64,000 bases of DNA from G965204755 sp965243415. GTDB lineage: Bacteria; Acidobacteriota; Vicinamibacteria; Marinacidobacterales; Marinacidobacteraceae. The position numbers and the translations under genes were made by a program. The notes beneath the pieces were generated by a model that was given only the letters and a program-made list of their open reading frames with translations, was not told the origin of the DNA and did not search any database. The stretch's first letter is position 1; each line of letters starts with the position of its first letter. The stretch covers positions 4,411,996 to 4,475,995 of the forward strand of contig OZ251549.1 of NCBI GenBank assembly GCA_965243415.1, given 5' to 3'. Positions 16,823 through 25,581 of the stretch are shown one piece after another.

Positions 16823-18214
16823 TCACCGTCCGGCGCCCTCCGCGGACGGGTTCAGGCCGCGCACGGGAAATCGCGCCGCCGCAGTCTGCGCCACACGCTG
16901 AAGGATCGCCTCGTCCACCAGTCCATGGACGTTCGGTTCCATCCCGATGCACCGTACGCGGGCCATGAACACGAGCGGCGTGAGTTCTACGAACAGTTTT
17001 CCGATGAACTCATCGGCGAAACTGCTGGAGACCAACGGAATCCCCTGCCAGTCGAGGACGAGCGGCTTCTTCGGCGCGGCGTCCAACAAGTTGTGGCACT
17101 TGGTCCGAAGTTGACGCCCGGCGATCCGCGTCCCGAATCCGACCCGTTCCTCCTGCAACCGCAACCTCAGTGCGCTCGCGTCGTCCGTTTCATAGGAGGA
17201 CTCGATGATGTCGACGGGAGTGAAAGATTGGCCGCCGAAGTCGAGCGCTTCGGACAGTCGAAAGCGGGTGTCCATGTCGAGCGCCACATAGACGAAGGCG
17301 CCGGCAAACCGGTGATCCTCCTGTCGGTACAGAGTGGCTCTGCTCGGCGACACTTCCAGGGCGGCAGTTCCGGAGAGGATTCCGAACTCCCCGTCGGAGT
17401 GGGCGGCGATCCGTATGGCGCCCGCGAGCCCGTTGCCCTGTCCGTCAGCGGGGTTGCGTGTCGTTCCTTTCTCGATTGCTCTCAAGACTGCTTGTTCATC
17501 GGCATCGAGATCGGGATGACCCTCTCGCAGCGAAGCGAGGAAACCCCGGCCGGAATCAGCGACGGCGATCTCCACACGGCGTGATTCCGCGAAAGTGTTG
17601 ACCTGGAGGAAACCGCCTTCCGCACACTCTGCGTGATTCAAGACATTGTCCATGATCTCGTTCAACGCCCACCCCAAACCAGCGATGACACCCCGTTCCA
17701 GTCGGAGCGACTGCATCACGACGCCCAGAGCAGCATCCACGAGATCATCCTGCCGGGCCGGTTCGGAAAACCGAAGAGCCGGCAAGTGCCGCCCGGCTCC
17801 CACGGACCTCGGCTCGTGGCGATCCGGGTCCAGAAAATGCGCCCAATTGGCGTTCACGAACAGCCGACGGAGGGTCGGATCCATCGGCATCACGACCGAC
17901 ACCTCGGTCCCGCCGCGTCGCAACGCATCTGCTCCGGCGAGGAGGGGCAGCATCCCGCGAGGAAAGGCCGCCTCGCAGTCAGAGAAATCGAAGACGACCC
18001 CAGTGAAACCGCGCTCGTTCCCTTCGGGGAGGTTCCGAAGGAACTGCCGATGGGCAAGAGGATTCACCCTACCTACGAAGCGGAAGCGATTTCCGTCACG
18101 CCGGACGACACGCGGAGCCCGGTCGTCGGTCCGCGCCTCCTGGGCGATGCGCCCCCTGGGGTCAACCGACACGGCAAGCAGATCTTCCGCAGGAAACGTG
18201 GCGTCGCCCCACAC
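16823..18214 (-). CDS. anti-sigma-factor-like GHKL ATPase with N-terminal STAS-like and C-terminal DUF4325 domains
   Basis: 463 residues from GTG at 18214; a stop four codons upstream fixes this as the earliest start. Residues ~45-130 resemble a STAS-like fold (GFTGVVFDFSDCEAAFPRGM). Residues ~160-330 are a HATPase_c domain with N-box WALNEIMDNVLNHA (~182-195), a D-x-G motif VADSGRGF and the G-box GQGNGLAG. Residues ~340-450 match DUF4325 (LDWQGIPLVSSSFADEFIGK), another STAS-like module often found in phage-defence or stress-response contexts. The combination suggests a self-contained anti-sigma/anti-anti-sigma switch or a sensor controlled by ATP. No sigma factor lies next to it. Divergent from the FAH gene. 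Confidence 0.82.
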   Translation of the reverse strand: MWGDATFPAEDLLAVSVDPRGRIAQEARTDDRAPRVVRRDGNRFRFVGRVNPLAHRQFLRNLPEGNERGFTGVVFDFSDCEAAFPRGMLPLLAGADALRRGGTEVSVVMPMDPTLRRLFVNANWAHFLDPDRHEPRSVGAGRHLPALRFSEPARQDDLVDAALGVVMQSLRLERGVIAGLGWALNEIMDNVLNHAECAEGGFLQVNTFAESRRVEIAVADSGRGFLASLREGHPDLDADEQAVLRAIEKGTTRNPADGQGNGLAGAIRIAAHSDGEFGILSGTAALEVSPSRATLYRQEDHRFAGAFVYVALDMDTRFRLSEALDFGGQSFTPVDIIESSYETDDASALRLRLQEERVGFGTRIAGRQLRTKCHNLLDAAPKKPLVLDWQGIPLVSSSFADEFIGKLFVELTPLVFMARVRCIGMEPNVHGLVDEAILQRVAQTAAARFPVRGLNPSAEGAGR

Positions 18215-18352
18215 CGGGCACGGCTACCAACCGTTGACGCCCGTGAGGCGCGGGCCGGCGGCTCAGAAATCGGAACGGCAAGGACCTGATATTACCTTCC
18301 GTCCGCGTCGTGACTTCGTAAGAACGGGAACCCCGGGTAGCATCCGCGCGCC

Positions 18353-19183
18353 ATGCGGTTCGCCACTCTCGATCTTCCCGGCGACGGGGCGACGCCCGTC
18401 GCCATCTCGCCGGACGGTACCCGGTACTCCCCGCTCCCCGGAGGCGGGGCGCTCGTGGAGCATCTCGATCGCGGGGCGGCGACCGCGGAGCCGGACTGGG
18501 AGGCGGCGCCGGCGATCGACGAGGTTCGCTTCGCGCCGCCGGTGCCCCGGCCGGGGGCGATCTGGTGCGTGGGGCTGAACTACGAGGACCACCGGCTGGA
18601 GACCGGGAAGGCGCGGGCCGAGCATCCCACCCTGTTCATGCGCTTCCCGGTCTGCCTGGTCGGCCACGGGGAGGCGATCCTCCGGCCCCGGGTCTCGGAG
18701 AAACTGGACTACGAGGGGGAACTGGCGGTCGTCATCGGGAAGGCCGGCCGGCATATCCCCGAGGAGGAGGCGCTCGAGTACGTGGCCGGATACGCCTGCT
18801 TCGACGACGCCTCGGTGCGCGACTTCCAGGCGCACAGCACCCAATTCGGCCCCGGCAAGAACTTCTACCGCACCGGCGGGTTCGGGCCCTGGATCGTCTC
18901 CGCCGACGAGATCCCCGACCCGCAGGCGCTCGCCATCGAGACCCGGCTGAACGGCGAAGTGGTGCAGCAGAGCCACACCTCCCGGATGACCTACCCGGTG
19001 CGCGAACTGATCTCCTACCTGTCCCAGATCACCCCGCTGCTCCCCGGCGATGTCATCGCCACCGGCACCCCCTCCGGCGTCGGCATGGCCCGGAAACCGC
19101 CGCTCTACATGAAGCCCGGCGACTTGGTGGAAGTCGAGATCGAGCGCGTCGGAATCCTCCGAAACCCGGTCGCCGCCGAGTAG
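18353..19183 (+). CDS. fumarylacetoacetate hydrolase (FAH) family protein
   Basis: 276 residues from ATG at 18353. The FAH core is plain: WCVGLNYEDHRLETG, then the metal-binding EGELAVVIGK (preceded by LDYEG), YVAGYACFDDASVRDFQ, GKNFYRTGGFGPWIVSADE and PGDVIATGTPSGVGMARKPP. Family members are Mg-dependent C-C hydrolases or isomerases in aromatic degradation (for example 2-hydroxyhepta-2,4-diene-1,7-dioate isomerase, or acylpyruvases). Length is typical. No catabolic neighbours, so the substrate is unknown. Cytosolic. Confidence 0.9.
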   Translation: MRFATLDLPGDGATPVAISPDGTRYSPLPGGGALVEHLDRGAATAEPDWEAAPAIDEVRFAPPVPRPGAIWCVGLNYEDHRLETGKARAEHPTLFMRFPVCLVGHGEAILRPRVSEKLDYEGELAVVIGKAGRHIPEEEALEYVAGYACFDDASVRDFQAHSTQFGPGKNFYRTGGFGPWIVSADEIPDPQALAIETRLNGEVVQQSHTSRMTYPVRELISYLSQITPLLPGDVIATGTPSGVGMARKPPLYMKPGDLVEVEIERVGILRNPVAAE

Positions 19184-19295
19184 GGCGCTTCCCCTCCGGG
19201 TCGGAGTCCGAGCCGGGAGGTGACCGGCGACTCGTCGGTCCCGGAGTGCTCTTCGCTCCGTACCGCCGGCAATCGTGGACGCATCGACCTGCCGA

Positions 19296-19471
19296 GCGCC
19301 GAGCAGCATTTCTCCTGGACCCGGTCGCGCCGCCCAGTGTCCTCGATGAAATCCATTTCGCCGGTATGGAAGAGATCGACACCGATGGCTCCCGGAGTTC
19401 GAGGAGCCGTTCGAAGATCGTCTTCCGTACGGAGAGCGTGAACGGCCCCCTCACATAGGAGCCGTCGTTAC
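19296..19471 (-). pseudogene. duplicated 3' fragment of the adjacent DndC-like gene
   Basis: About 175 bp that align with 19541-19715 of the neighbouring gene at an offset of ~243 bp. Shared stretches include GTTCGAGGAGCCGTTCGAAG and GGAGAGCGTGAACGGCCCC. Translated on the minus strand it gives DGSYVRGPFTLSVRKTIFERLLELRE, then goes out of frame (WISSRTLGGATGSRR against AFIEDTWRRDRVH), so it is a dead remnant. It shows that this locus underwent tandem duplication and loss. Confidence 0.85.
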
Positions 19472-19503
19472 GCTGCCACCGGCGGGGCGCGGGGCGGTCG
19501 GGG

Positions 19504-20607
19504 TCACGCCCGCGCCGGAATCCCAAAGGTGTTGCGGAGCGCCAGGCGGCATTCCTCATGGACCCGGTCTCGACGCCAGGTGTCCTCGATGAATGCGATC
19601 TCCCCGGGATGGATCAGATCGACGCCGAGGGCGTCCCGGAGTTCGAGGAGCCGTTCGAAGATCGTCTCCCGGACGGAGAGCGTGAACGGCCCCATCACAT
19701 AGGAACCGTCGCTCCGTTGCCTCACGTTGCCGTCGCGGTGCGTGCGGTCGCGGTTCGCATCGTCGTCCCGGAGGGCGAACAGCCAGTCCCGGAATGCGAA
19801 CAGTCGCTCCCTGGCCCCGGCGTCCCCGTAGAGCGCGATCAGGTCCCGGTGCGTCCCGCCCCACGGCGGATCTCCCTGCCCCAGGATCCTCCATACCTCG
19901 TCGTCGTCGAGTCCGACGAGGGGCGCGAATCTCGGGCAACCGTCCGAATGGCGGCAGTTCCGGTTGGCGGCGCCCACGCCTCGCTTCGTCGTCGAGCGCG
20001 TTCGCGTCTCCGCCTTCAGGGTTCCGACGAGCAGGACGACCTCCTCGTCGGGGGGCGCCGACCGTTCCAGAAGTCGGTTCGTGGGTCGGACTCGCATCCG
20101 ATCACTGCGCCAGCGGAAGGCGCCGGTGCGGGGCATGAGGCCCCGTCCGATCACCTCGACCCAGAAGGTTCGGTCGATGTACGTCCGTGGGTATCGGAGG
20201 GTGAACGGCAGGCCGCGCCGGCGAGCCTCCTGGTGGATGGCGCTCGGGCCGTGGCGCAGGCGGGCGCTGACGAGCGGAGATTCGACGAGCCGGTCGTTTC
20301 CGGCGAGCACGATCGGCCGGCGCCGTTCCGTCTCCGGGAGGGCCTCGACCACCTCCCAGACCAATTGCAGGAGAAGGGTGGAGTACTCGCCGCCGGTGTA
20401 GGCGACGACCCAGGGACGCCGGTCTTCCCGGAGATACGCCCGGCGGATGGCATGCATCGTCTCGCCCAGCCGCGTCGTCGGCCGGGTCGCCTTGAGCCCG
20501 GTGGTCACCGGGCCGGTGACCGGAACGGACCTCGGGGGAGCCGGTTCGCCGGGGGGGCAGGTTCCCGGGAGCGCCGAGGCGTCCGGGTCGCTTCGCCGGG
20601 CCGTCAT
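19504..20607 (-). CDS. degenerate stand-alone DndC-like (phosphorothioation sulfurtransferase family) protein
   Basis: 367 residues from ATG at 20607, which has an excellent AAGGAGG ~8 bp upstream; an earlier ATG at 20706 has none. Similarity to DndC is broad: WVVAYTGGEYSTLLLQLVW, FWVEVIGRGLMPRTGAFRW, ILGQGDPPWGGTHRDLIALY, GSYVMGPFTLSVRETIFERL, FIEDTWRRDRVH. But the hallmarks are altered. The PP-loop SGGKDST reads TGGEYST, the first cluster Cys in FRWCT is Arg (FRWRSDR), and the CGxxRFGCWVC segment is absent, shortening the protein. DndC normally uses a 4Fe-4S cluster to sulfurate DNA with DndD/E. No dnd partners are present. Likely a repurposed or decaying homologue; NCRHSDGC is the only Cys pair. 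Confidence 0.75.
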   Translation of the reverse strand: MTARRSDPDASALPGTCPPGEPAPPRSVPVTGPVTTGLKATRPTTRLGETMHAIRRAYLREDRRPWVVAYTGGEYSTLLLQLVWEVVEALPETERRRPIVLAGNDRLVESPLVSARLRHGPSAIHQEARRRGLPFTLRYPRTYIDRTFWVEVIGRGLMPRTGAFRWRSDRMRVRPTNRLLERSAPPDEEVVLLVGTLKAETRTRSTTKRGVGAANRNCRHSDGCPRFAPLVGLDDDEVWRILGQGDPPWGGTHRDLIALYGDAGARERLFAFRDWLFALRDDDANRDRTHRDGNVRQRSDGSYVMGPFTLSVRETIFERLLELRDALGVDLIHPGEIAFIEDTWRRDRVHEECRLALRNTFGIPARA

Positions 20608-20783
20608 GAGCAGTGTCCTCCTTCGCCGGACGGACGGCCCCTCCACCGGGGGCGGGAGGTCCCATCCCTTGCCGATGACGGGAAACGTAGCCGCCGGCCC
20701 GGACACGGGTCGTCACTCCCGGCGCCTGGGAGTTCGCCGCCGGCGGCCCGCTCCCGGCCCCGGCCGCCTCCGGGGAAGGCGGG

Positions 20784-21836
20784 TCAGTAGCCGCGGCGGC
20801 GGTTCACCACATTGCGGCGGGGGCGGCCGGCGAAGAAGCGGGTGAAGTTGTCGAGGGCGATGCGGAAGACCAGGGGGACATAGCGGTCGATGTCGTCGGC
20901 GCCCACATGGGGGGTGAGGATCAGGTTCGGCGCGTGCCAGAGGTCGGACTCCGGAGGGAGGGGCTCCGGCCAGACGGTGTCGAGGAAGGCGCCGCCGACC
21001 CGGCCGCTGCGGAGCGCCTCGACGAGCGCCGGCTGGGAGACCAGGCGGCCGCGGCCCAGGTTCACGATCCCGGCGCCCCGGGGGAGGAGGGCGATCTCCT
21101 CCGGGCCCAGGATCTCCTCCGTCTCGCCGGTGAGGGGGGCGGCGAGGAGCACATAGTCGGCGCGGGGGAGCGCCTCGCGGAGGCGGGCCGAGGGGAAGAG
21201 TTCGTCCACGAAGCGGTGGGGACGGGCGGTGCGGCGGACTCCCAGCACCCGCATCCGCAGGGCGCGGGCGGCCTCGGCGGCGCCGGTGCCGACCGCGCCC
21301 AGGCCGATGACCAGGGCGGTCCTGCCTTCCAGGGTGCCGGTCTGGATCTTTCCCCACTCGCGGCGTTGCTGCTGGACCACGAAGCGCGGCAGGCGGGTGC
21401 GGAGGGAGACCAGGGCCATGAGCGCGTACTCGAAGCACTTCCTCGTGTGGACGCCGCTGGCGGTGAGCAGGGCCACCCGGGAGGGCAGCCAGTCGAGCGG
21501 GTAGAGGTGGTCCACCCCGGCGCCGATGAGTTGGATCCAGCGCAGGTTCGGGGCGCGCTCGGCGAGGCGGTCGCGGGGGAACTTCCAGCCGATGAGGACC
21601 TCGGCGTCGGCGACGCCCCGGTAGAAGCCGGCCTCGTCGTCGGAGTAGGTGGGGCGGAGGCGGGCGAAGGCCTCCGGGAATTCGCGGCCGGCGGCGCGGA
21701 AGCGGGCCTCGTCCAGCCGGTAGCCGCTGTCGTCGCCGGGGTCGGTGGCGAGGTGGACCCGCAGCGTCTCGGGGAGCGCCGGGCCGGGGCGCTCCTCCCC
21801 GTCGGGAGGTTCGGAACGGGGCGCGGGGTCGGGCAT
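20784..21836 (-). CDS. D-2-hydroxyacid dehydrogenase family protein
   Basis: 350 residues from ATG at 21836. A Rossmann motif VIGLGAVGTGAAEAARAL marks the NAD-binding domain, followed by VNLGRGRLVSQPALVEALRS (catalytic-Arg region), GGAFLDTVWPEPLPPESDLW (Glu region) and ILTPHVGADD (catalytic His). All elements of an active D-isomer 2-hydroxyacid dehydrogenase are present. The family covers glyoxylate/hydroxypyruvate, phosphoglycerate and lactate dehydrogenases; the N-terminal domain gives no clear substrate. The frame is open far upstream but reads as non-protein. 176 bp separate it from the DndC-like gene. Confidence 0.88.
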   Translation of the reverse strand: MPDPAPRSEPPDGEERPGPALPETLRVHLATDPGDDSGYRLDEARFRAAGREFPEAFARLRPTYSDDEAGFYRGVADAEVLIGWKFPRDRLAERAPNLRWIQLIGAGVDHLYPLDWLPSRVALLTASGVHTRKCFEYALMALVSLRTRLPRFVVQQQRREWGKIQTGTLEGRTALVIGLGAVGTGAAEAARALRMRVLGVRRTARPHRFVDELFPSARLREALPRADYVLLAAPLTGETEEILGPEEIALLPRGAGIVNLGRGRLVSQPALVEALRSGRVGGAFLDTVWPEPLPPESDLWHAPNLILTPHVGADDIDRYVPLVFRIALDNFTRFFAGRPRRNVVNRRRGY

Positions 21837-22472
21837 CGGGGACTGCGGGAACGGGGGCGGCGCGGGGAGTCCGGGGAAGCGGGGGAGCGTAACGGGGCCG
21901 GCGCCGGACGGAGTCGTGGTCGTCGGCGTCGGGCGCCGGGTCGCCGAGGTTCCCCCGGTTCGACGGGGCGGACCCTCGGGCGCGATCGGCGGCGGCGGAA
22001 GCCGGGGCGGAGGACTCCGCTCCCGAAGGGCCGGCCCCGCGTGCGGCCGGCAGCGATCGGTGTTGACGCTCACGCTCGCGGGGCAAGCGCCGCCGGCCGG
22101 GAGCGTGGCCGGTCGTGGCAACGCCTCGCCTCGTCCGGTCGGCCGGTGTCGGCGACCACCGGAAGCGGGGACAGGCGGCCCCCGCGGCGGCGGCCGGCCC
22201 CGGCCACGCTGTCCGGTGTCCCGCCGCGTGTGCGCCAGTGCTTCATGAATGCCCCGGAGGGCGACGCCGAACCGGTCACCCGGCTGCGACGGGACGGCGG
22301 GGAGCGTACCGCTCCGGCGAGGGCGAAGGGTCGAGGCTGACTCGGCTGCGCGGCCGGCCGTGGCGGGCGGGGGCAGCGGCAGCGGACGACGGAGAACGGC
22401 GACGGCCCGGCGTCCGGAGCGTCGGGCCCCGGCGGGGCGGCGGGTGGCGGACGGCGGGGGGAACCGGCGACA
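21837..22472. other. divergent intergenic region, no gene
   Basis: 636 bp between the minus-strand dehydrogenase and the plus-strand amidase. No frame looks like protein. It contains promoters for both directions and short slippage-type GC tracts; no array or RNA gene seen. Confidence 0.5.
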
Positions 22473-24302
22473 ATGCTTCGCATGGCCCGAACGCAGAACG
22501 ACTCCGACTCCCCGACGACGCCGACGAGCGCCTCCTCGACCGCGGCCCCACCGCTCGCCGCGCCCCCGCCGGGGCCGAAGCGGCTGGAGTGGAACCGGCG
22601 GCGGTTCGTGGCCGGGCTCTCCGGGTTGGGGCTCGGCTCCACCCTGCTGCCCGGGGCGCTCACCGCCTGCGCCGGGGACGCCGAGCGGGTGTCCGTCGCG
22701 ACGCTGCGGACCGCGCAGTCCCTCGCCGGGCTCTCGCTCTCCGACGACGAGTTGGAAGTGGTGGCGGAGCGGCTGAACGGCGAGCGCAGCCTGCTCGACG
22801 CCTATGCCGGGATCCGCGACCCCGAGGTCCACAACCACCTGCCCCCCTCCTTCGTCTTCCACCCGCTGCCGCCGGGGAAGGCGATGCCGGAGACCGCCGG
22901 GGGGATGCGGCCCTCGCGGCCCTCCGTCTCGAAGCCGGAGGCGAACGCGGACCTGGCGTTCCTGCCGGTGACCCACCTGGCGCGGCTGGTCGAGGCCCGG
23001 GAGGTCACCTCCACCGAGTTGACCGAGTTGTACCTGGCGCGGCTGCGGCGGTTCGACCCGCAACTCCACTGCGTGGTGAACCTGACCGAAGACCTGGCGC
23101 GGGAGCAGGCGGCGCGGGCCGACGCGGAGATCGCCGCCGGGAACTACCGGGGGCCGCTCCACGGCATCCCCTGGGGAGCGAAGGACCTCCTCGCCGTGAA
23201 AGGGACGAAGACCACCTGGGGGGCCTCGCCCTACCGGGAGCAGGTGCTCGACGAGGACGCCACCGTCTTCACCAAGTTGACCGAAGCCGGGGCGGTGCTG
23301 GTGGCGAAACTCACGATGGGGGCGCTGGCGCAGGGCGACCGCTGGTTCGGGGGCCGGACGCGGAACCCCTGGAACACCGAGGACGGGTCGAGCGGCTCCT
23401 CGGCGGGGCCCGGGTCGGCGACCGCCGCCGGGCTGGTGGGGTTCTCCATCGGCACCGAGACCCGGGGCTCCATCATCTCGCCTTCGACCCGGAACGGGGT
23501 GAGCGGGCACCGGCCCACCTTCGGGCGGGTCAGCCGGGCGGGGGCGATGGCGCTCTCCTGGACGATGGACAAAATCGGGCCGATGTGCCGGAGCGCCGAG
23601 GACTGCGCGCTGGTGTTCGAAGCCATCCGGGGCGCCGACGGGCTCGACCGGGCGGTGACCGATCCGCCGTTCGCCTGGGACGCGGAAGCGGACCCGACCC
23701 GGTTGCGGGTGGGCTACCACCGGTCGGCGGTGGAGGACGAGATCGAGGACGATCCGGAGAACCCGGAGCGGGTGGCGCAGCAGCGGGCGACACAGGCGAA
23801 CACCCGGGCCGCCATCGAGGCGCTGCGGGGGATCGGGGTGGAGATCACGCCCTTCGACCTGCCGGACTTCGGCTCGGACGACCTCGGCTTCGTGCTGACC
23901 ACCGAGTCGGCGGCGGCCCACGACGCCCTGGCGCGGAGCGGGGCCGACCTGGCGATGAAGGCGCCGCCGGAGGAGAGCCGCTGGCCGGACTCGTTCCGGC
24001 TGCACCGGTTCGTGCCGGCGGTGGAGTACCTCCAGGCGATGCGGGTGCGGACGCGGATCATGCAGGAGTTCGACGAGGCGCTGGGCGATCTGGACCTGTT
24101 CATCGGCTCGCACCTGGGGCTGACGAACCTGACCGGGCACCCGGAGGTCTCGGTGCCCAGCGGGTTCCACGAGGGCTCGCCGACCAGCCTGCGGTTCACC
24201 GGCAAGTTGTACGGGGACACCGAGATCCTGACCCTGGCGCACGCCTACCAGCAGGTGACCGATCACCACCTCCGGCAGCCGCCGGGGTTCGGGAGCGGCT
24301 GA
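22473..24302 (+). CDS. Tat-exported amidase (amidase signature family)
   Basis: 609 residues. ATG at 22473; a second ATG at 22482 is equally possible. Tat signal NRRRFVAGLSGLGLGS (~41-56) ending near ALTACAG. The catalytic triad of the amidase signature family is intact: Lys237 in GIPWGAKDLL, cis-Ser307 in DGSSGSSAG, nucleophile Ser333 in GTETRGSIISPS. Length and C-terminal LRFTGKLYGDTEILTLAHAYQ are normal for large secreted amidases annotated in Acidobacteriota and relatives. It hydrolyses an amide bond in the periplasm; substrate unknown. Followed by a small gene 17 bp downstream. Confidence 0.92.
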   Translation: MLRMARTQNDSDSPTTPTSASSTAAPPLAAPPPGPKRLEWNRRRFVAGLSGLGLGSTLLPGALTACAGDAERVSVATLRTAQSLAGLSLSDDELEVVAERLNGERSLLDAYAGIRDPEVHNHLPPSFVFHPLPPGKAMPETAGGMRPSRPSVSKPEANADLAFLPVTHLARLVEAREVTSTELTELYLARLRRFDPQLHCVVNLTEDLAREQAARADAEIAAGNYRGPLHGIPWGAKDLLAVKGTKTTWGASPYREQVLDEDATVFTKLTEAGAVLVAKLTMGALAQGDRWFGGRTRNPWNTEDGSSGSSAGPGSATAAGLVGFSIGTETRGSIISPSTRNGVSGHRPTFGRVSRAGAMALSWTMDKIGPMCRSAEDCALVFEAIRGADGLDRAVTDPPFAWDAEADPTRLRVGYHRSAVEDEIEDDPENPERVAQQRATQANTRAAIEALRGIGVEITPFDLPDFGSDDLGFVLTTESAAAHDALARSGADLAMKAPPEESRWPDSFRLHRFVPAVEYLQAMRVRTRIMQEFDEALGDLDLFIGSHLGLTNLTGHPEVSVPSGFHEGSPTSLRFTGKLYGDTEILTLAHAYQQVTDHHLRQPPGFGSG

Positions 24303-24319
24303 AGTTGGAAGTGTCCGGG

Positions 24320-24820
24320 ATGGACGGGGCGCCGGGCCGCTACGCGGAGCCTTCCGGGCGGCATCCGGCGCCGGAGGAGCGGCCCTGGCTGGACCTGGTG
24401 GCGGTCTGCCCGCCGGAGCGGTTGCCGGAGTTGCGGCGGCTGGAGCAGGCGAGCACCTGGCGCTGCGGGGCGGCGGACCGGGTGGGGCTGGCGCGGGACG
24501 GGGTGGCGCTGCTGGGCCACCTGATGGGACAGGGGCCGGGCGAGGCGGCGCTCCGGGCGCTCGACCTTTTCGGGGAAGAGCGGTTCCGCATCGCCCTCCA
24601 CCACGCGCATCCGGGGGCGCTGGGTCCGGTCCAGTGGAAGTACTGGCATCTGCGGCTCCACGGGGAGCGGCCCCACCGGCCGGCGCCGACGGTGATCACC
24701 GAGATGAAGGCGGCGGGCGCGCTCCCTTCCGACGCGCCGGAGCCGGAACCGACGGTGTGGCCGCCGCGCGGTTCCGGGCGGCCGATCGGCTACGGCGATT
24801 GCCTCCGGCGCTCCACCTGA
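24320..24820 (+). CDS. unrecognised protein, partner gene overlapping an AbiEii-like nucleotidyltransferase
   Basis: 166 residues from ATG at 24320 (upstream TTG 24305 and GTG 24311 also in frame). Not a family I can name. Features: WLDLVAVCPPERLPELRRLE, a helical middle (ALRALDLFGEERFRIALHHA), then LGPVQWKYWHLRLHGE. It overlaps the start of the next gene by about 22 bp, the tight coupling expected of toxin-antitoxin or other stoichiometric partners. By position it would be the antitoxin or regulator of the AbiEii-like protein, but it shows no DNA-binding motif. Codon usage matches surroundings. Confidence 0.68.
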   Translation: MDGAPGRYAEPSGRHPAPEERPWLDLVAVCPPERLPELRRLEQASTWRCGAADRVGLARDGVALLGHLMGQGPGEAALRALDLFGEERFRIALHHAHPGALGPVQWKYWHLRLHGERPHRPAPTVITEMKAAGALPSDAPEPEPTVWPPRGSGRPIGYGDCLRRST

Positions 24821-25500
24821 GTCGGCTGCCGGCGCCGCAGCGGGCGGTGTGGCCCCGGCTGACGGCCACCCGGGAGGACTTCGTGCTCTACGGGGGCACG
24901 GCGGTCGCGCTCCACGCCGGGCACCGGGAATCGGAGGACTTCGACTTCTTCTCGTCGCTCCCGCTCGATGCGGAGAGGAAGCGCGCGCTGCCCGGCCGCC
25001 TCGGGCTCGAGGACGCCCCGGTGATCCAGGACGAGGAGAACACCCTCGGACTCCGGGCCGAGATCGGCGACGGGCCGGTTCGGCTCTCGTTCTTCGGCGG
25101 CCTGCCCCAGCCGCGGCTCGCCCTGCCGATCGCCGCGCCCGACGGCCCGCGGGTGGCCTCGCCGCTCGATCTCGCCGGCTTCAAGGTGGCGATCGCGTTC
25201 CGGCGCCACCACGAGAACGATGTCGCCGACCTGGCGGCGCTCTTCGAGTCGGGAGAGACCCTTCCCCGGGCGGTCGCCGCGATGCGGCTCCTCTACCCGG
25301 AGCAGGACCTGACGGCGCACGCGGTGGCCGCCCTCACCTGGTTCGACGAGCGCCTCCGCTCCCCCCAGAGCGCGCTCACCGAGGCGCGGAAGCGGCGGAT
25401 CGAAGCGGCGGTCGCCGCCTGGCGCGGGGAGACGCCGGAACTCCCGGTGCAGTCGCCGGGACTCAGCGACCCGGGGTTCGTCGCAGCCGTCCTGCGCTGA
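24799..25500 (+). CDS. nucleotidyltransferase, AbiEii/AbiGii toxin family-like
   Basis: 233 residues if TTG at 24799 is used, which puts LSRLPAPQRAVWPRL at the N-terminus as in other members; GTG at 24757 is an alternative. The nucleotidyltransferase core is FVLYGGTAVALHAGHRESED followed by FDFFSS, giving the GG and D-x-D metal motif. FKVAIAFRRHHENDVADLAAL is the helical part containing the conserved K and D/H cluster. AbiEii-type toxins transfer nucleotides to tRNA and mediate abortive infection or dormancy. The pairing with an overlapping upstream gene supports a toxin-antitoxin-like module, though that partner is not a recognisable AbiEi. Confidence 0.8.
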   Translation: MPPALHLSRLPAPQRAVWPRLTATREDFVLYGGTAVALHAGHRESEDFDFFSSLPLDAERKRALPGRLGLEDAPVIQDEENTLGLRAEIGDGPVRLSFFGGLPQPRLALPIAAPDGPRVASPLDLAGFKVAIAFRRHHENDVADLAALFESGETLPRAVAAMRLLYPEQDLTAHAVAALTWFDERLRSPQSALTEARKRRIEAAVAAWRGETPELPVQSPGLSDPGFVAAVLR

Positions 25501-25581
25501 ACCGGGCCGACTGAGCCGGGCCGCCGACCCCCGACCGGCCCCGGCGCGGGGACCGGCCGGAGGAGGCGGCCGCGGCCGGCG

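Noticed and set aside
22115..24820. 901-codon frame overlapping the amidase
   Set aside because: Shifted-frame shadow of the amidase; only its last 166 codons (from 24320) lie outside that gene and look like a protein.
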